Assembly: GCF_041146395.1 (NCBI RefSeq)
Contig: NC_091009.1
Location: 3,868,501 to 3,932,500 of the forward strand
Length of the DNA: 64,000 bases
Source: Eulemur rufifrons
Lineage: Eukaryota; Chordata; Mammalia; Primates; Lemuridae
Direction of reading: 5' to 3'
Shown: in pieces, positions 49,077-62,883 of the stretch
Layout of the letters: every line of letters begins with the position of its first letter
Numbering within the stretch: the stretch's first letter is position 1
Notes under the pieces: model-generated
What the model saw: only the letters and a program-made list of their open reading frames with translations
What the model was told of the DNA's origin: nothing
Database searches by the model: none
Translations under genes and position numbers: made by a program

Positions 49077-49275
49077 CGGACTTCTTGCTTTCTTAGAGTT
49101 TAGAAAGCCTAAAATCCTCCCATGCCATGAGTAAAAGGGGGCTCTGCAGCTCTCTCTTGCATGAAACCAGGAGCCCATACCTAGCGTATGATAGAGTGGG
49201 TTCCCGGGGAAATCCCATCCCCGTAACCCCAGCCACCCGCCCAGTGCAGACAGAGCCTGTACGCTAAATATAAAC
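49077..49275 (-). repeat. Core block delta (right domain)
   Basis: Opens CGGACTTCTTGCTTTC. It has ATGCCATGAGTAAAAGGGG, CCCATACCTAGCGTATG and an end at TACGCTAAATATAAAC. It lies 530 bp from the next core, as delta and beta-prime do elsewhere. Confidence 0.85.
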
Positions 49276-49606
49276 ACTACTCCTAACAGATAACCCTCAC
49301 CCTGAACATAGCACCTGACCCTGATCCTATTGTTCACCTTAAAACATAAACCTCCCCGTAACCCTAACTTATCCCCTTATCTTAACGTTAATGCATAACA
49401 CACTGAGAAGGAGCCCTATCCCATAATTCTAATCCTAACCCCTAGCCATAACCGTAACACCTCATCCTTAATTCTAAAATGCCAACCCTAACCTTCACCC
49501 TACCAACAACCCTAACCCTAACCCTAATCCCTAACCCTAAGCCCTCACCCTATCACTAATCCTCATCCCTAAACCGTACCATAATACTAACTCTAAATCT
49601 AACTCT

Positions 49607-49800
49607 CAGACTTCTTGCTTTCTCAGAGTTTTGAAAGCCTACAATCCTACTAAGCCACGCATGAAAGCCCGCTCTGCCACAGTATCCTGCATGAAACCCA
49701 GAGGCCCATACACTGCGTACGATAGAGTGGGTTCCCAGCGACCATCACAGACCCCTAACTTCGCCTCCTAGTGCATACAGGGCCTGTGCCCTAAGCACAA
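49607..49800 (-). repeat. Core block beta-prime (right domain)
   Basis: Carries CTCAGAGTTTTGAAAGCC, CTACTAAGCCACGCATG, TACACTGCGTACGATAG and CTCCTAGTGCATACAGGG. This is the intact beta-prime first half. Confidence 0.86.
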
Positions 49801-50558
49801 ACCCTACCCCTCACCCATAACCCTAACCCGAAACATAACACCTGACCCTGATCCTACTGTCCACCTTAACACGTAAACCTCACCGTAACCCTAACTTTAA
49901 CCCCTTATATTAACGATAATGCATGACACCCTGAGAACAAGCCCTATAGCGTAATTCTAACCCTAACTCCTAGCCATAACCGTAACACCTAATCCCTAAT
50001 TCTGAAACGCCAACCCTAACCTTAATCCTACCAACAACACTAACACTAACTCTAAACACTTACCCTAACCCTACACCTAAAAGTAACCCTAACCATTGAT
50101 ACTTAGTCATAACCCCTAAACCTTAACCCTAACCCTTCACGCTAATCCCAATCCTAACCATTAAACATAACCCTACTTAACTCTACCCCTAACCTATACC
50201 TTAATGCCTAGAGATCTAACCCCAACACTGACCTACAGTTAACACTAACCCTAACCCCTGATCCTAACCTTAAACCTGAACTATAAAACTAACCCTTAAC
50301 CCTAACCCCCTAACCTTAACCCTAAATGTTAAGCCTCACCCTAAAACTTAACCCTGACTCTAAGCCTAAACTTTAACCCTAACACCTAACCCTAACGCTA
50401 ACCCCAACCCTAAACCTAATCCTGGCCCCCGAACCCAGACTTAACACCTAACCCCTAACACTAACTCTAACCCTAACCACTAATCCCTAGCACCTGACCC
50501 TGACTCGAAACCTAATCCCTAACTCGAAACCCCTGACCCCAAACCTATCCCAAATTCT

Positions 50559-50745
50559 CACACTAATTCCATTTCCAGAGTGAAGCAAGCCTACAATACA
50601 GCCATGCCATGTGTGAGATGAGGCTCCGCCTGAGTCCTGCATGTAGGTCCTGTCCCAAGGCCCAAGGAATGATGTTGTGCTTTCGTGGTGACTCCGACCA
50701 CACCCCTCTCACCGTAGATTAACGAGGTCCAGTGCCCTTAAACTG
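50559..50745 (-). repeat. Core block gamma (right domain 1)
   Basis: Opens CACACTAATTCCATTTCCAG, with GCATGTAGGTCCTGTCCC and CGTAGATTAACGAGGTCC. Closest in plan to the gammas at 9622 and 13157. Confidence 0.86.
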
Positions 50746-51271
50746 ACCACTAAAGCTAAGCCCTACCACCAACCCTAACCCCTGACCCTGAACCTAAGCC
50801 CCGAGCCTAAAGCCCAAAACTAACTCTAAACACTTACCCTAAACCTAATCCCTAACCCTAATGCTAACCCCTAGAGGTAACCCTAACCGTGAACAGTAAA
50901 CCTAACCCTAACCTCTAACACAAACCCTAACACATAACTCTAACCCTAAAACTAACCCTAACGCTTAACCCTGAACCTAAACCCTAACTCTAACCCTTAA
51001 CCTTAACCTTAACCGTTAACTCTCATGCTAACCTTTAATCCCAACCCTAATCCTAATCTTCAACCCTAAACCTAACACAACCCTAACCATGTACCAAACC
51101 CTAACCCCTCATCTTAACCCTATCTGCAAACCTCAACACTAAAACGAACTGTAACTGTTAAACCTAAGAGTAACCTTTAACCCTAACCCTAATCTGTAAC
51201 TCTATCCCGTCACCATAACACTACACTTCATCCTGAACCCTAACCATAATCCTAACCCTAAATCTAATTCT

Positions 51272-51472
51272 CAGACTTCTTGCTTTCTTAGAGTTTAGAA
51301 AGCCTGCAATCCTCCCATGCCATGCTTGAAAGGAGGCTCTACCACTGTGTCCTGCATGAAAACCACGGGCCCATACCCAGAGTCCGATACAGCGGGTTCC
51401 CGGTGAGAATCCCAGCCCCCTAACCTCCCCCCAGCTTCATGCAGACAGGGCCCGTGCGCTAAGCATAAACAA
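51272..51472 (-). repeat. Core block alpha (right domain 2)
   Basis: Alpha with GCTTGAAAGG and AGTCCGATACAGCGGG variants. It ends GCGCTAAGCATAAAC. Confidence 0.87.
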
Positions 51473-52018
51473 TACCTTTAACAGATAACCCTAACCCTGA
51501 ACATAGCACCTAACCCTGTTCCTATTTCTCCCCTTAACACGTAAACCTCACCGTGAGACTAATTTTAACCTCTTATCGTAACGTTAATACATAAACCATT
51601 CCCTGAGAACATCCCCTATCCAAAAATTCTAACCCTATCTCCTAGTCATAAGTGTAACACCTAATCCCTAACCCTAATTCTCAACCACTAAGCCTAACCG
51701 TAACGCTGCCTACAACCCTAACACTGACAGGAACCCTTAGTTCTAAACCCAACGCTATGCCTAACAAAAGCCCTAACCTTTCACCCTTCACCCTAACCCC
51801 TACGCATTACCCGAACCCTTAACCGTAATGCTAATCCTAACCATTAAACCTAACCCTGGCTCTTAAGCTAACCCTAAACCTAACCCTCACGACTAGACCT
51901 AACCCTGACACTAACCTAACACCTAACCCTAACCAGAACGCCTAAAGCTAACCCTGAACCTTATCCCTAACCCTAGCAGTAAACTTTAACCCTAAACCTA
52001 AGCCCAACCCATAACCCT

Positions 52019-52780
52019 AATCCTATCCTTTTACCCTAAAACTAACACCTAAACCTAACCCCTATACCTAACCCTAACTCTAATCCCAATCCTAATTCTA
52101 ACCATACCCCTTCATAAAACACTAACTCCTAACTGCTAACCCTAACACTAACCAAAAACCCTAATCACTAATCCCTAACCCTAACGCTTAACCTTTACCC
52201 TAACTGTTAACCCTCACCCTAATTCTTAACACTGACCCTAACCTTCACTTTTAGCTCTAAGCCTAGCCCTTAACGCTACAGTAAGGAAGACCCTTAATGC
52301 TAATGGTATCCCTTATCCCTAACCCTAACACTACAGCTAAAAATAACCCTAACCTTTGATCCTTAAACCTAACCACTAACACTTACTTTAACCCCAAACC
52401 CTAACCCAACCCTTAACCCTAATCCTATCCTTTTACCCTAAGCCTAACCCCTAAACCTAACCCTAACACTAACCCAAATCCTAATTCTAACCATACCCCT
52501 TCATAAAACACGAACTCCTAACCCTAACACTTACCAAAAACCCTAATCGCTAATCCCTAACACTAACGCTTAACCTTTACCGTAACCGTTAACCCTCACC
52601 CTAACCCTTAACACTGACCCTAACCTTAACCTTTAATCTAAGCCTGACCCTTAACCCTAACAGTAAGGAAAACTCTTACGCCAATCTTATCCCTTATCCC
52701 TAAACCTAACACTACAGCTAAAAATAACCCTAACCTTTGATCCTTAAACCTAACCCCTCACACTTAACCCCAAACCCTAA
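52019..52780 (-). repeat. ~0.39-0.40-kb local tandem duplication in the CCCTAA array
   Basis: AATCCTATCCTTTTACCC at 52019 recurs at 52421, and TTCATAAAACAC at 52111 recurs at 52500. The flanking ACCAAAAACCCTAATC also appears twice. The extra copy accounts for most of the longer alpha-to-beta distance here (2231 bp against ~1875). Confidence 0.78.
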
Positions 52781-53502
52781 CCCTAATCCTAAGAATTAAA
52801 CCTAACCCTATCTCTTAACCCTTACTCTAACGCCTAGATCTAACCCTAAATCTAACCTACCACCTAATCCTAACCTTAAGCCCTAATGCTAACTCTAAAC
52901 CCTGAACCCTAAACCTACCCGTAACCCTTAACACTAACCCTATCTATAAACCTTAACCCTGACCCTAACCATTACCCGCACCCAAACATTTAACCCTGAC
53001 CCTAACCCTAATCCTTAACGATAACCCTAACACTAAACCCTAACCCTAAGCTCAACACTTAACCCTAATCCTATCCCTTAACCCTAACCCTAACTCTAAC
53101 CCTAATGCTACCCCTAAACGTAACCCTAACCATGAACAGTAAACCTAATCCTAACCTCTAACACAAACCATGGCACATAACTCTAACCCTAAAACTAACC
53201 CTAACCCTAACGCTAACGCTAACTCTTAACATTAACCCTAAGCGTTAACTCTCACACTAACCTTTAATCCTAACCCTAATCCTAATCTTCAACCCTAAAC
53301 CTAACACTTAACCCTAACCCTGTACCAAACCCTAACCCCTCATCTTTACCCTAACCGAAAACCTCAACCCTAAACCAAAGTGTAACTGTTAAATCTAAGA
53401 GTAACCTTTAACCCTAACCCTAATCCCTAACCCTAAGCCCTCACCCTAACACTAAACTTCATCCTTAACCCTAACCATAATCCTAACCCTAAATCTAATT
53501 CT

Positions 53503-53697
53503 CAGACTTCTTGCTTTCTTATAGTTTAGAAAGCCTGCAATCCTCCCATGCCATGCGTGAAAGGACGCTCTGCCAGTGTCCTGCCTGAAACCCAGAGGCC
53601 CATACACTGCGTGCGATAGAGTGGGTTCCCAGCGACCATCACAGACACCTAACTTTGCCTCCTAGGGCATACAGGGCCCGTGCCCTAAGCATAAACC
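53503..53697 (-). repeat. Core block beta (right domain 1)
   Basis: Alpha-like start with CTTATAGTTTAGAAAGCC, then the beta-prime half (TACACTGCGTGCGATAG, CTCCTAGGGC). The CCACTGTG/CCACAGTG position is shortened to GCCAGTGTCC. Confidence 0.86.
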
Positions 53698-54461
53698 CTA
53701 CCATTCAACCATAACCCTAACCCAGAACATAACACACAACCCTGATCCTACTGCTCACCTTAACAGGTAAACCTCACCGTAACCCTAACTTTAACCCGAT
53801 ATCTTAACGTTAATGCATGACACCCTGAGAACAAGCCCTATACCGTCATTCTAACCCTAACTCCTAGCCATAACCGTAACACCTAATCCCTAATTCTGAA
53901 ATGCCAACCCTAACCTTAACCCGACCAACAACACTAACACTAACCCTAACCTCTTACCCTAAACCTACGCCTAAAAGTAACCCTAACGGTTGATCCTTAG
54001 TCATAACCCCTAACCTTAACCCTAACCCTTAACCCTATTCCCAATCCTAACCATTAAACATAACCCTAACACTTAACCCTAACCCTAACCTTTACCCTAA
54101 TGCCTAGAGATCTAACCCCAACACTGACCTACAGTTAACACTAACCCCAACCCCTAATGCTAAACATAAACCTGAACCATACTTCTAACCCTTAACTCTA
54201 ACACTATCCCTAACCCCTAAGCTTAACCCCAACTGTTAACCCTCTAACCCTCACCCTGATACCTAACCCTCTCCCTTAACCCTAACCCCTAACCCTAACG
54301 CTAACTCCAACCCTAAATCTTACCCTGGCCCCCTAACCCAGACTTAACACCTAACCCCTAACACTAACTCTAACCCTAACCACTAATCCCTAGCACCTAA
54401 CCCTGACTCGAAACCTAACCCCTAACTCGAAATCCCTAACCCCAACCCCAACCCTAATTCT

Positions 54462-54648
54462 CACACTACTTCCATTCCCAGAGTGAAGGAAGCCTACAAT
54501 ACAGCCATGCCATGTGTGAGATGAGGCTCCGACGGAGTCCTGCATGGAGGTCCTGTCCCAAGGCCCAGGGAATGATGTTGTGCTTTCGTGATGACTCCGA
54601 CCGCACCCCTCTCACCTTAGATTAACCAGGTGTTGTGCCCTTTAACTC
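54462..54648 (-). repeat. Core block gamma (right domain 2)
   Basis: Gamma with GAGTGAAGGAAGCC, TCGTGATGACTCCGACC and TTAACCAGGTGTTGTGCCC variants. Confidence 0.86.
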
Positions 54649-54759
54649 ACCGCTAAAGCTAGGCCGTACCACCGACCCTAACCCCTGACCCTGAACCGAA
54701 GCCCCGAGCCTAAAGCCCAACACTAACTCTAAACCCTTACCCTAAAACTAATCCCTAAC

Positions 54760-55115
54760 CCTAATGCTAAACCCTAAACGTAACCCTAACCGTGAACAGT
54801 AAACCTAACCCTAACCTCTAACACAAACCATAGCACATAACTCTAAACCTAAAACTAACCCTAACCCTAACAGTAAACCCTAACTCTAAACCTTATCCCT
54901 AAGCGTTAAATCTCATGCTAACCTTTAATCCTAACCCTAATCCTAATCTTCAACCCTAAACCTAACACTTAACCCTAATCCTATCCCTTAACCCTAACCT
55001 TAACCCTAATGCTAAACCCTAAACGTAACCCTAACCGTGAACGGTAAACCTAACCCTAACCTCTAACACAAACCATAGCACATAACTCTAACCCTAAAAC
55101 TAACCCTAACCCTAA
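54760..55115 (-). repeat. ~245-bp local tandem duplication in the CCCTAA array
   Basis: TAGCACATAACTCTAA at 54831 recurs at 55076, along with the preceding ACCGTGAACGGTAAACC-type text. This accounts for the gamma-to-alpha distance of 928 bp in place of 702. Confidence 0.8.
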
Positions 55116-55389
55116 GAGTAAACCCTGAGCGTTAACTCTAACGCTAACCTTTAATCCTAACCCTAATCCTAATCTTCAACCCTAAACCTAACACTTAACC
55201 CTAAATGTCTACCAAACCCTAACCCCTCATCTTAACCCTAACCGTAAACCTCAACCCTAAACCGAACTGTAACCGTTAAACCTAAGAGTAACCTTTAACC
55301 CTAACCCTAATCCCTAACCTTAAGACCTCACCCTAACACTAAACTTCATCCTTAATCCTAACCATAATCCTAACCCTAAATCTAATTCT

Positions 55390-55592
55390 CAGACTTCTTG
55401 CTTTCTTAGAGTTTAGAAAGCCTGCACTCCTCCCATGCCATGCGTGAAAGGAGGCTCTACCACTGTGTCCTGCATGAAACCCACGGGCCCATACCCAGAG
55501 TATGATAGAGTGGGTTCCCGGGTACAATCCCAGCCCCCTAAACACCCCCCGCCCGCCTAATGCAGACAGGGCCCGTGCGCTAAGCATAAACA
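55390..55592 (-). repeat. Core block alpha (right domain 3)
   Basis: Standard alpha with GCCTGCACTCCTCCC and CTAAACACCCCCCGCCC variants. Confidence 0.88.
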
Positions 55593-57258
55593 ATACCTTT
55601 AACAGATAACCCTAACCCTGAACATAACACCCAACCCTGTTCCTATTTCTCCCCTTAACACGTAAACCTCACCGTGTGCCTAACTTTAACCTCTTATCCT
55701 AACGTTAATGCATAACCCATTCCCTGAGAACAACCCCTATCCCATAATTCTAACCCTATCTCCTAGTCATCACTGGAACACCTAATCCCTAACCCTAATT
55801 CTAAACCGCTAACCCTAACCGGAACCCTACCTACAACCCTAACACTGACAGTAACCCTTACTTCTAACCCCAACGCTATGCCTAACAAAAACCCTAACCC
55901 TTCACCCAAACCCCTAAGCCTTACGCTAACCCTTAACCCTAATCCTAATCCTAACCATTAAACCTAACCCTAGCTCTTAAAGCTAACCCTAAACCTTACC
56001 CTCACGACTAGACCTAACCCTGACACTAACCTAACACCTAACCCTAACCAGAACCCCTAAAGCTAACCCTGAACCCTATCCCTAGCCCTAGCAGTAAACT
56101 TTAACCCTAAACCTAAGCCCAACCCATAACCCTAATCCTATCCTTTTACCCTAAAACTAACCCCTAAACCTAACCCCTATACCTAACCCTAACTCTAACC
56201 CCAATCCTAATTCTAACCATACCCTTTCATAAAACACGAACTCCTAACCTCTAACCCTAACACTAACCAAAAACCCTAATCACTAATCCCTAACCCTAAT
56301 GCTTAACCTTTACCCTAACCGTTAACCCTCACCCTAATTCTTAACACTGACCCTAACCTTAACCATTAACTCTAAGCCTAACCCTTAACCCTACAGTAAG
56401 GAAGACCCTTAATGCTAATGGGATCCCTTTTCCCTAACCCTAACACTACAGCTAAAAATAACCCTAACTTTGATCCTTAAACCTAACCCCTACACTTACT
56501 TTAACCCCAAACCCTAACCCTAATCCTAAGCATTAAATCTAACCCTATCTCTTAACCCTAACTCTAGCCCTTACCCTAACGCCTAGTTCTAACCCTAAAT
56601 CTAACCTCCCGCCTAATCCTAACCTTAAGCCCTAATGCTAACGCTAACCCTGAACCCTAAACCTACCCGTAACCCTTAACACTAACCCTATCAGTGAACC
56701 TTAACCCTGACCCTAACCATTACCCGCACCCAAGCATTTAACCCTGACCCTACCCCTAATCCTTAATGATAACCCTAACACTAAACCCTAACCCTAAGCC
56801 CAACACTTAACCCTAATCCTATCCCTTAACCCTAACCCTAACCCTAACCCTAATGCTAACCCCTAAATGTAACCCTAACCGTGAACAGTAAACCTAACCA
56901 TAACCTCTAACACAAACCATAGCACATAACTCTAACCCTAAAACTAACCCTAACCCTAACCCTAACCCTAACCCCTAACTCTTAACCTTAACCCTAAGCG
57001 TTAACTCTCACGCTAACCTTTAATCCTAACCCTAATCCTAATCTTCAACCCTAAACCTAACACTTAACCCTAACCCTGTACCAAACCCTAACCCCTCATC
57101 TTAACCCTAACCTTAAACCTCAACCCTAAACCAAAGTGTAACCGTTAAATCTAAGAGTAACCTTTAACCCTAACCATAATCCCTAAGCCTAAGCCCTCAC
57201 CCTAACAGTAAACTTCATCCTTAACCCTAACCATAACCCTAACCCTAAATCTAATTCT

Positions 57259-57455
57259 CAGAGTTCTTGCTTTCTTAGAGTTTAGAAAGCCTGCAATCCT
57301 CCCACGCCATGCGTGAAAGGAGGCTCTGCCACAGTGTCCTGCATGAAACCCAGAGGCCTATACACTGCGTGTGGTAGAGTGGGTTCCCAGCGACCATCAC
57401 AGACACCTAACTTTGCCTCCTAGGGCATACAGGGCCCGTGCCCTAAGCATAAACC
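57259..57455 (-). repeat. Core block beta (right domain 2)
   Basis: Beta mosaic with CAGAGTTCTTGC at its opening, CCCACGCCATGCGTG, and GTGTGGTAGAG shared with the beta at 12196. This links the left and right three-core HORs. Confidence 0.87.
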
Positions 57456-58217
57456 CTACCCCTCACCCATAAGCCTAACCCACAACATAACACCTAACCC
57501 TGATCCTACTGCTCACCTTAACAGGTAAACCTCACCATAACCCTAACTTTAACCCCATATCTTAACGTTAATGCATGACACCCTGAGAACAAGCCCTATA
57601 CCGTCATTATAACCCTACCTCCTAGCTATAACCGTAACACCTAATCCCTAATTCTGAAGCGCCAACCCTAACCTTAACCTGACCAACAACACTAACACTA
57701 ACCCTAACCCCTTACCCTAACCCTACGCCTAAAAGTAACCCTAACCTTTGATCCTTCGTCATAACCCCAACCTAACCCTAACCCTTAACCTATTCCCAAT
57801 CCTAACCATTAAACAGAACCCTAACTCTTAACCCTAACCCTAACCTTTACCCTAATGCCTAGAGATCTAACCCCAACACTGACCTACAGTTAACACTAAC
57901 CCCAACCCCTAATGCTAACCTTAAACCTGAACCAAGCTCCTAACCCTTAACCCTAACACTATCCCTGACCCCTAAGCCTAACCCCAACTGTTAACCCTCT
58001 AACCCTCACACTGAATCCTAACCCTATCCCTTAACCCTAACCCCTAACCCTAACGCTAACTCCAACCCTAAACTTTACCCTGGCCCCCTAACCCAGACTT
58101 AACACCTTATCCCTAACACTAACTCTAACCCTAACCACTAATCCGTAGCACCTAACCCTGACTCGAAACCTAACCCCTAACACGAAAAACCCTAACCCCA
58201 ACCCCAACCCTAATTCT

Positions 58218-58410
58218 CACACTACTTCCATTCCCAGAGTGAAGCAAGCCTACAATACAGCCATGCCATGTGTGAGATGAGGCTCCGCCTGAGTCCTGCA
58301 TGGAGGTCCTCTCCCAAGGCCCAGGGAATGATGTTGTGCTTTCGTGGTGACTCCGACCGCACCCCTCTCACCGTAGATTAACCAGGTCCAGTGCCCTTAA
58401 ACTGACTGCT
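58218..58410 (-). repeat. Core block gamma (right domain 3)
   Basis: Nearly the gamma of 9622, including GGAGGTCCTCTCCCAAGG, a private variant of those two copies among the gammas here. Confidence 0.87.
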
Positions 58411-58919
58411 AAAGCTAAGCCCTACTACCAACGCTAACCCCTGACCCTGAACCTAAGCCCCGAGCCTAAAGCCCAACATTAACTCTAGACCCTTACCCTA
58501 AACCTAATCCCTAACCCTAATGCTAACCCCTAAACCCAACCCTAACCGTGAACAGTAAACCTAACCCTAACCTCTAACACAAACCATAGCACATAACTCT
58601 AACCCTAAATCTAACCCTAAGCCTAACCGTAAACCCTAACTCTTAACCTTAACACTAAGTGTTAACTCTCACGCTAAACTTTAATCCTAACCCTAATCCT
58701 AATCTTCAACCCTAAACCTAACACTTAACCCTAAACGTCTACCAAACCATTTCCCCTCATCTTAACCCTAACCGTAAACCTCAACCCGAAACCAAAGTGT
58801 AACCGTTAAACCTAAGAGTAACCTTTAACCCTAACCCTAATCCCTAACCCTGAGCCCTCACCCTAACACTAAACTTCATCCTTCACCCTAACCATAATCC
58901 TAACCCTAAATCTAATTCT

Positions 58920-59122
58920 CAGACTTCTTGCTTTCTTAGAGTTTAGAAAGACTGCAATCCGCCCATGCCATGCGTGAAAGGAGGCTCTACCACTGTGTCC
59001 TGCATGAAACCCACGGGCCCATACCCAGCGTATGATAGAGTGTGTTCCCGGGTACAATCCCAGCCCCCTAAACTCCCCCCGCCCGCCTAATGCAGACAGG
59101 GCCCGTGCGCTAAGCATAAACA
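58920..59122 (-). repeat. Core block alpha (right domain 4)
   Basis: Alpha with AAGACTGCAATCCGCCC and CAGCGTATGATAGAGTGTG variants. It starts the single-core 1.88-kb series. Confidence 0.88.
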
Positions 59123-60796
59123 ATACCTTTAACAGATAACCCTAACCCTGAACATAACACCCAACCCTGTTCCTATTTCTCCCCTTAACACGTAAACCTC
59201 ACCATGAGCCTAACTTTAACCTCTTATCCTAACGTTAATGCATAACCCATTCCCTGAGAACAACCCCAATCCCATAATTCTAACCCTATCTCCTAGTCAT
59301 CACTGTGACACCTAATCCCTAACCCTAATTCTAAACCGCTAACCCTAACCGTAACCCTACCTACAACCCTAACACTGACAGTAACCCTTACTTCTAACCC
59401 CAACGCTATGCCTAACAAAAACCCTAACCCTTGACCCTAACCCTTCACAATTACCCCTAAGCCTTACCCTAACCCTTAACCCTAGTCCTAATCCTAACCA
59501 TTAAACTAACCCTAGCTCTTAAAGCTAACCCTAAACCTTACCCTCACGACTAGACCTAATCCTGACACTAACCAAACACCTAACCGTAACCAGAACCCCT
59601 AAAGCTAACCCTGAACCCTATCCCTAACCCTAGCAGTAAACTTTAACCCTAAACCTAAGCCCAACCCGTAACCCTAATCCTATCCTTTTACCCTAAAACT
59701 AACCCCTAAACCTAACCCCTATACCTCACCCTAACTCTAACCCCAATCCTAATTCTAACCATACCCCTTCATAAAACACTAACTCCTAACCGCTAACCCT
59801 AACACTAACCAAAAACCCTAATCACTAATCCCTAACCCTAACGCTTAACCTTTACCCTAACCGTTAACCCTCACCCTAAATCTTAACACTGACCCTAAAC
59901 TTCACTTTTAACTCTAAGCCTAACCCTTAACCCTACAGTAAGGAAGACCCTTAATGCTAATGGGATCCCTTATCCCTAACCCTAACACTACAGCTAAAAA
60001 TAACCCTAACCTTGGATCCTTAAACCTAACCCCTAACACTTCCTTTAACCCCAAACCCTAACCCTAATCCTAAGCATTAAACCTAACCCTATCTCTTAAC
60101 CCTAACGTTAGCCCTTACCCTAACGTCTAGATCTAACCCTAAATCTAACCTACCGCCTAATCCTAACCTTAAGCCCTAATGCTAACTCTAACCCTGAACC
60201 CCAAACCTACCCGTAACCCTTAACACTAACCCTATCCGTGAACCTTAACCCTGACCCTAACCATTACCCGCACCCAAGCATTTAACCCTGACCCTAACCC
60301 TAATCCTTAATGATAACACTAACACTAAACCCTAACCCTAAGCCCAACACTTAACCCTAATCCTATCCCTTAACCCTAACTCTAACCCTAACCCTAATGC
60401 TAACCCCTAAACGAAACCCTAACCGTCACCAGTAAACCTAACCCTAACCTCTAACACAAACCATAGCACATAACTCTAACCCTAAACCTAACCCTAACCC
60501 TAACCCTAAACCCTAACTCTTAACCTTAACCCTAAGCGTTAACTCTCACGCTAACCTTTAATCCTAACCCTAATCCTAATCTTCAACCCTAAACCTAACA
60601 CTTAATCCTAACACTGTACCAAACCCTAACCCCTCATCTTAACCCCAACCGTAAACCTCAACCCTAAACCAAAGTGTAACCGTTAAACCTAAGAGTAACC
60701 TTTAACCCTAACCCTAATCCCTAACCCTAAGCCCTCACCCTAACACTAAACTTCATCCTTCACCCTAACCATAATCCTAAGCCTAAATCTCATTCT

Positions 60797-60999
60797 CAGA
60801 CTTCTTGCTTTCTTAGAGTTTAGAAAGCCTGCAATCCTCCCATGCCATGCGTGAAAGGAGGCTCTACCACTGTGTCCTGCATGAAACCCACGGGCCCATA
60901 CCCAGAGTATGATAGAGTGGGTTCCCGGGTACAAACCCCGCCCCCTAAACTCCCTCCGCCCGCCTAATGCAGACAGGGCCCGTCCGCTAAGCATAAACA
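60797..60999 (-). repeat. Core block alpha (right domain 5)
   Basis: Standard alpha 1877 bp after the previous one. Variants are ACAAACCCCGCCCCC and CCGTCCGCTAAGC. Confidence 0.88.
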
Positions 61000-62680
61000 A
61001 TATCTTTAACAGGTAACCCTAACCCTGAACATAACACCCAACCCTGTTCCTATTTCTCCCCTTAACACGTAAACCTCACCGTACGCCTAACTTTAACCTC
61101 TTATCCTAACGTTAATGCATAACCCATTTACTGAGAACAACCCCTATCCCATAATTCTAACCCTATCTCCTAGTCATCACTGTGACACCTAATCCCTAAC
61201 CCTAATTCTAAACCACTAACCCTAACTGTAACCCTACCTACAACCCTAACACTGACAGTAACCCTTACTTCTAACCCCAACTCTATGCCTAACAAAAGCC
61301 CTAACCCTTGACCCTAACACTTCACCCTAACCCCTAAGCCTTACCCTAACCCTTAACCCTAATCCTACTCCTAGCCATTAAACCTAACCCTAGCTCTTAA
61401 AGCTAACCCTAAACCTTACCCTCACGACTGGACCTAACCCTGACACTAACCTAACACCTAACCGTAACCAGAACCCCTAAAGCTAAACCTGAACCCTATC
61501 CCTAACCCTAGCAGTAAACATTAACCCTAAACCTAAGCCCAACCCGTAACCCTAATCCTATTCTTTTACCCTAAAACTAACCCCTAAACCTAACCCCTAT
61601 ACCTCACCCTAACTCTAACCCCAATACGAATTCTAACCATACCCCTTCATAAAACACTAACTCCTAACCGCTAACCCTAACACTAACCAAAAACCCTAAT
61701 CACTAATCCCTAACCCTAACGCTTAACCTTTACCCTAACCGTTAACCCTCACCCTAAATCTTAACACTGACCCTAACCTTAACCTTTAACTCTAAGCCTA
61801 AGCCTTAACCCTACAGTAAGGAAGACCCTTAATGCTAATGGGCTCCCTTATCCCTAACCCTAACACTACAGCTAAAAATAACCCTAACCTTTGATCCTTA
61901 AACCTAACTCCTAACACTTACTTTAACCCTAAACCCTAACCCTAATCCTAAGCATTAAACCTAACCCTATCTCTTAACCCTAACGCTAGCCCTTACCCTA
62001 AAGCCTAGATCTAACCCTAAATCTAACCTACCGCCTAATCCTAACCTTAAGCCCTAATGCTAACTCTAACCCTGAACCCTAAACCTACCCGTAACCCTTA
62101 ACACTAACCCTATCCGTGAACCTTAACCCTGACCCTAACCATTACCCGCACCCAAGCATTTAACCCTGACCCTACCCCTAATCCTTAATGATAACCCTAA
62201 CACTAAACCCTAACCCTAAGCCCAACACTTAACCCTAATCCTATCCCTTAACCCTAACCCTAACCCTAACCCTAATGCTAACCCCTAAACGTAACCCTAA
62301 CCCTGAATAGTAAACCTAAACCTAACCTCTAACACAAACCATAGCACATAACTCTAACCCTAAAACTAACCCTAACCCTAACCCTAACCCTAAACCCTAA
62401 CTCTTAACCTTAACCCTAAGCGTTAACTCTCACGCTAAACTTTAATACTAACCCTAATCCTAATCTTGAACCCTAAACCTAACACTTAACCCTAACCCTG
62501 TACCAAACCCTAACCCCTCATCTTAACCCTAACCGTAAACCTCAACCCGAAACCAAAGTGTAACCGTTAAACCTAAGAGTATCCTTTAACCCTAACCCTA
62601 ATCCCTAACCCTAAGCCCTCACCCTAACACTGAACTTCATCCTTAACCCTAACCATGATCCTAACCCTAAATCTAATTCT

Positions 62681-62883
62681 CAGACTTCTTGCTTTCTTAG
62701 AGTTTAGAAAGCCTGCAATCCTCCCATGCCATGCGTGAAAGGAGGCTCTACCACTGTGTCCTGCATGAAACCCACGGGCCCATACCCAGAGTATGATACA
62801 GTGGGTTCCCGGGTACAATCCCAGCCCCCTAAACTCCCCCCGCCCACCTAATGCAGACAGGGCCCGTGCGCTAAGCATAAACA
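62681..62883 (-). repeat. Core block alpha (right domain 6)
   Basis: Standard alpha 1884 bp after the previous one, with TATGATACAGTGGG. No beta or gamma follows within the remaining 1.1 kb, consistent with a single-core repeat. Confidence 0.88.
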
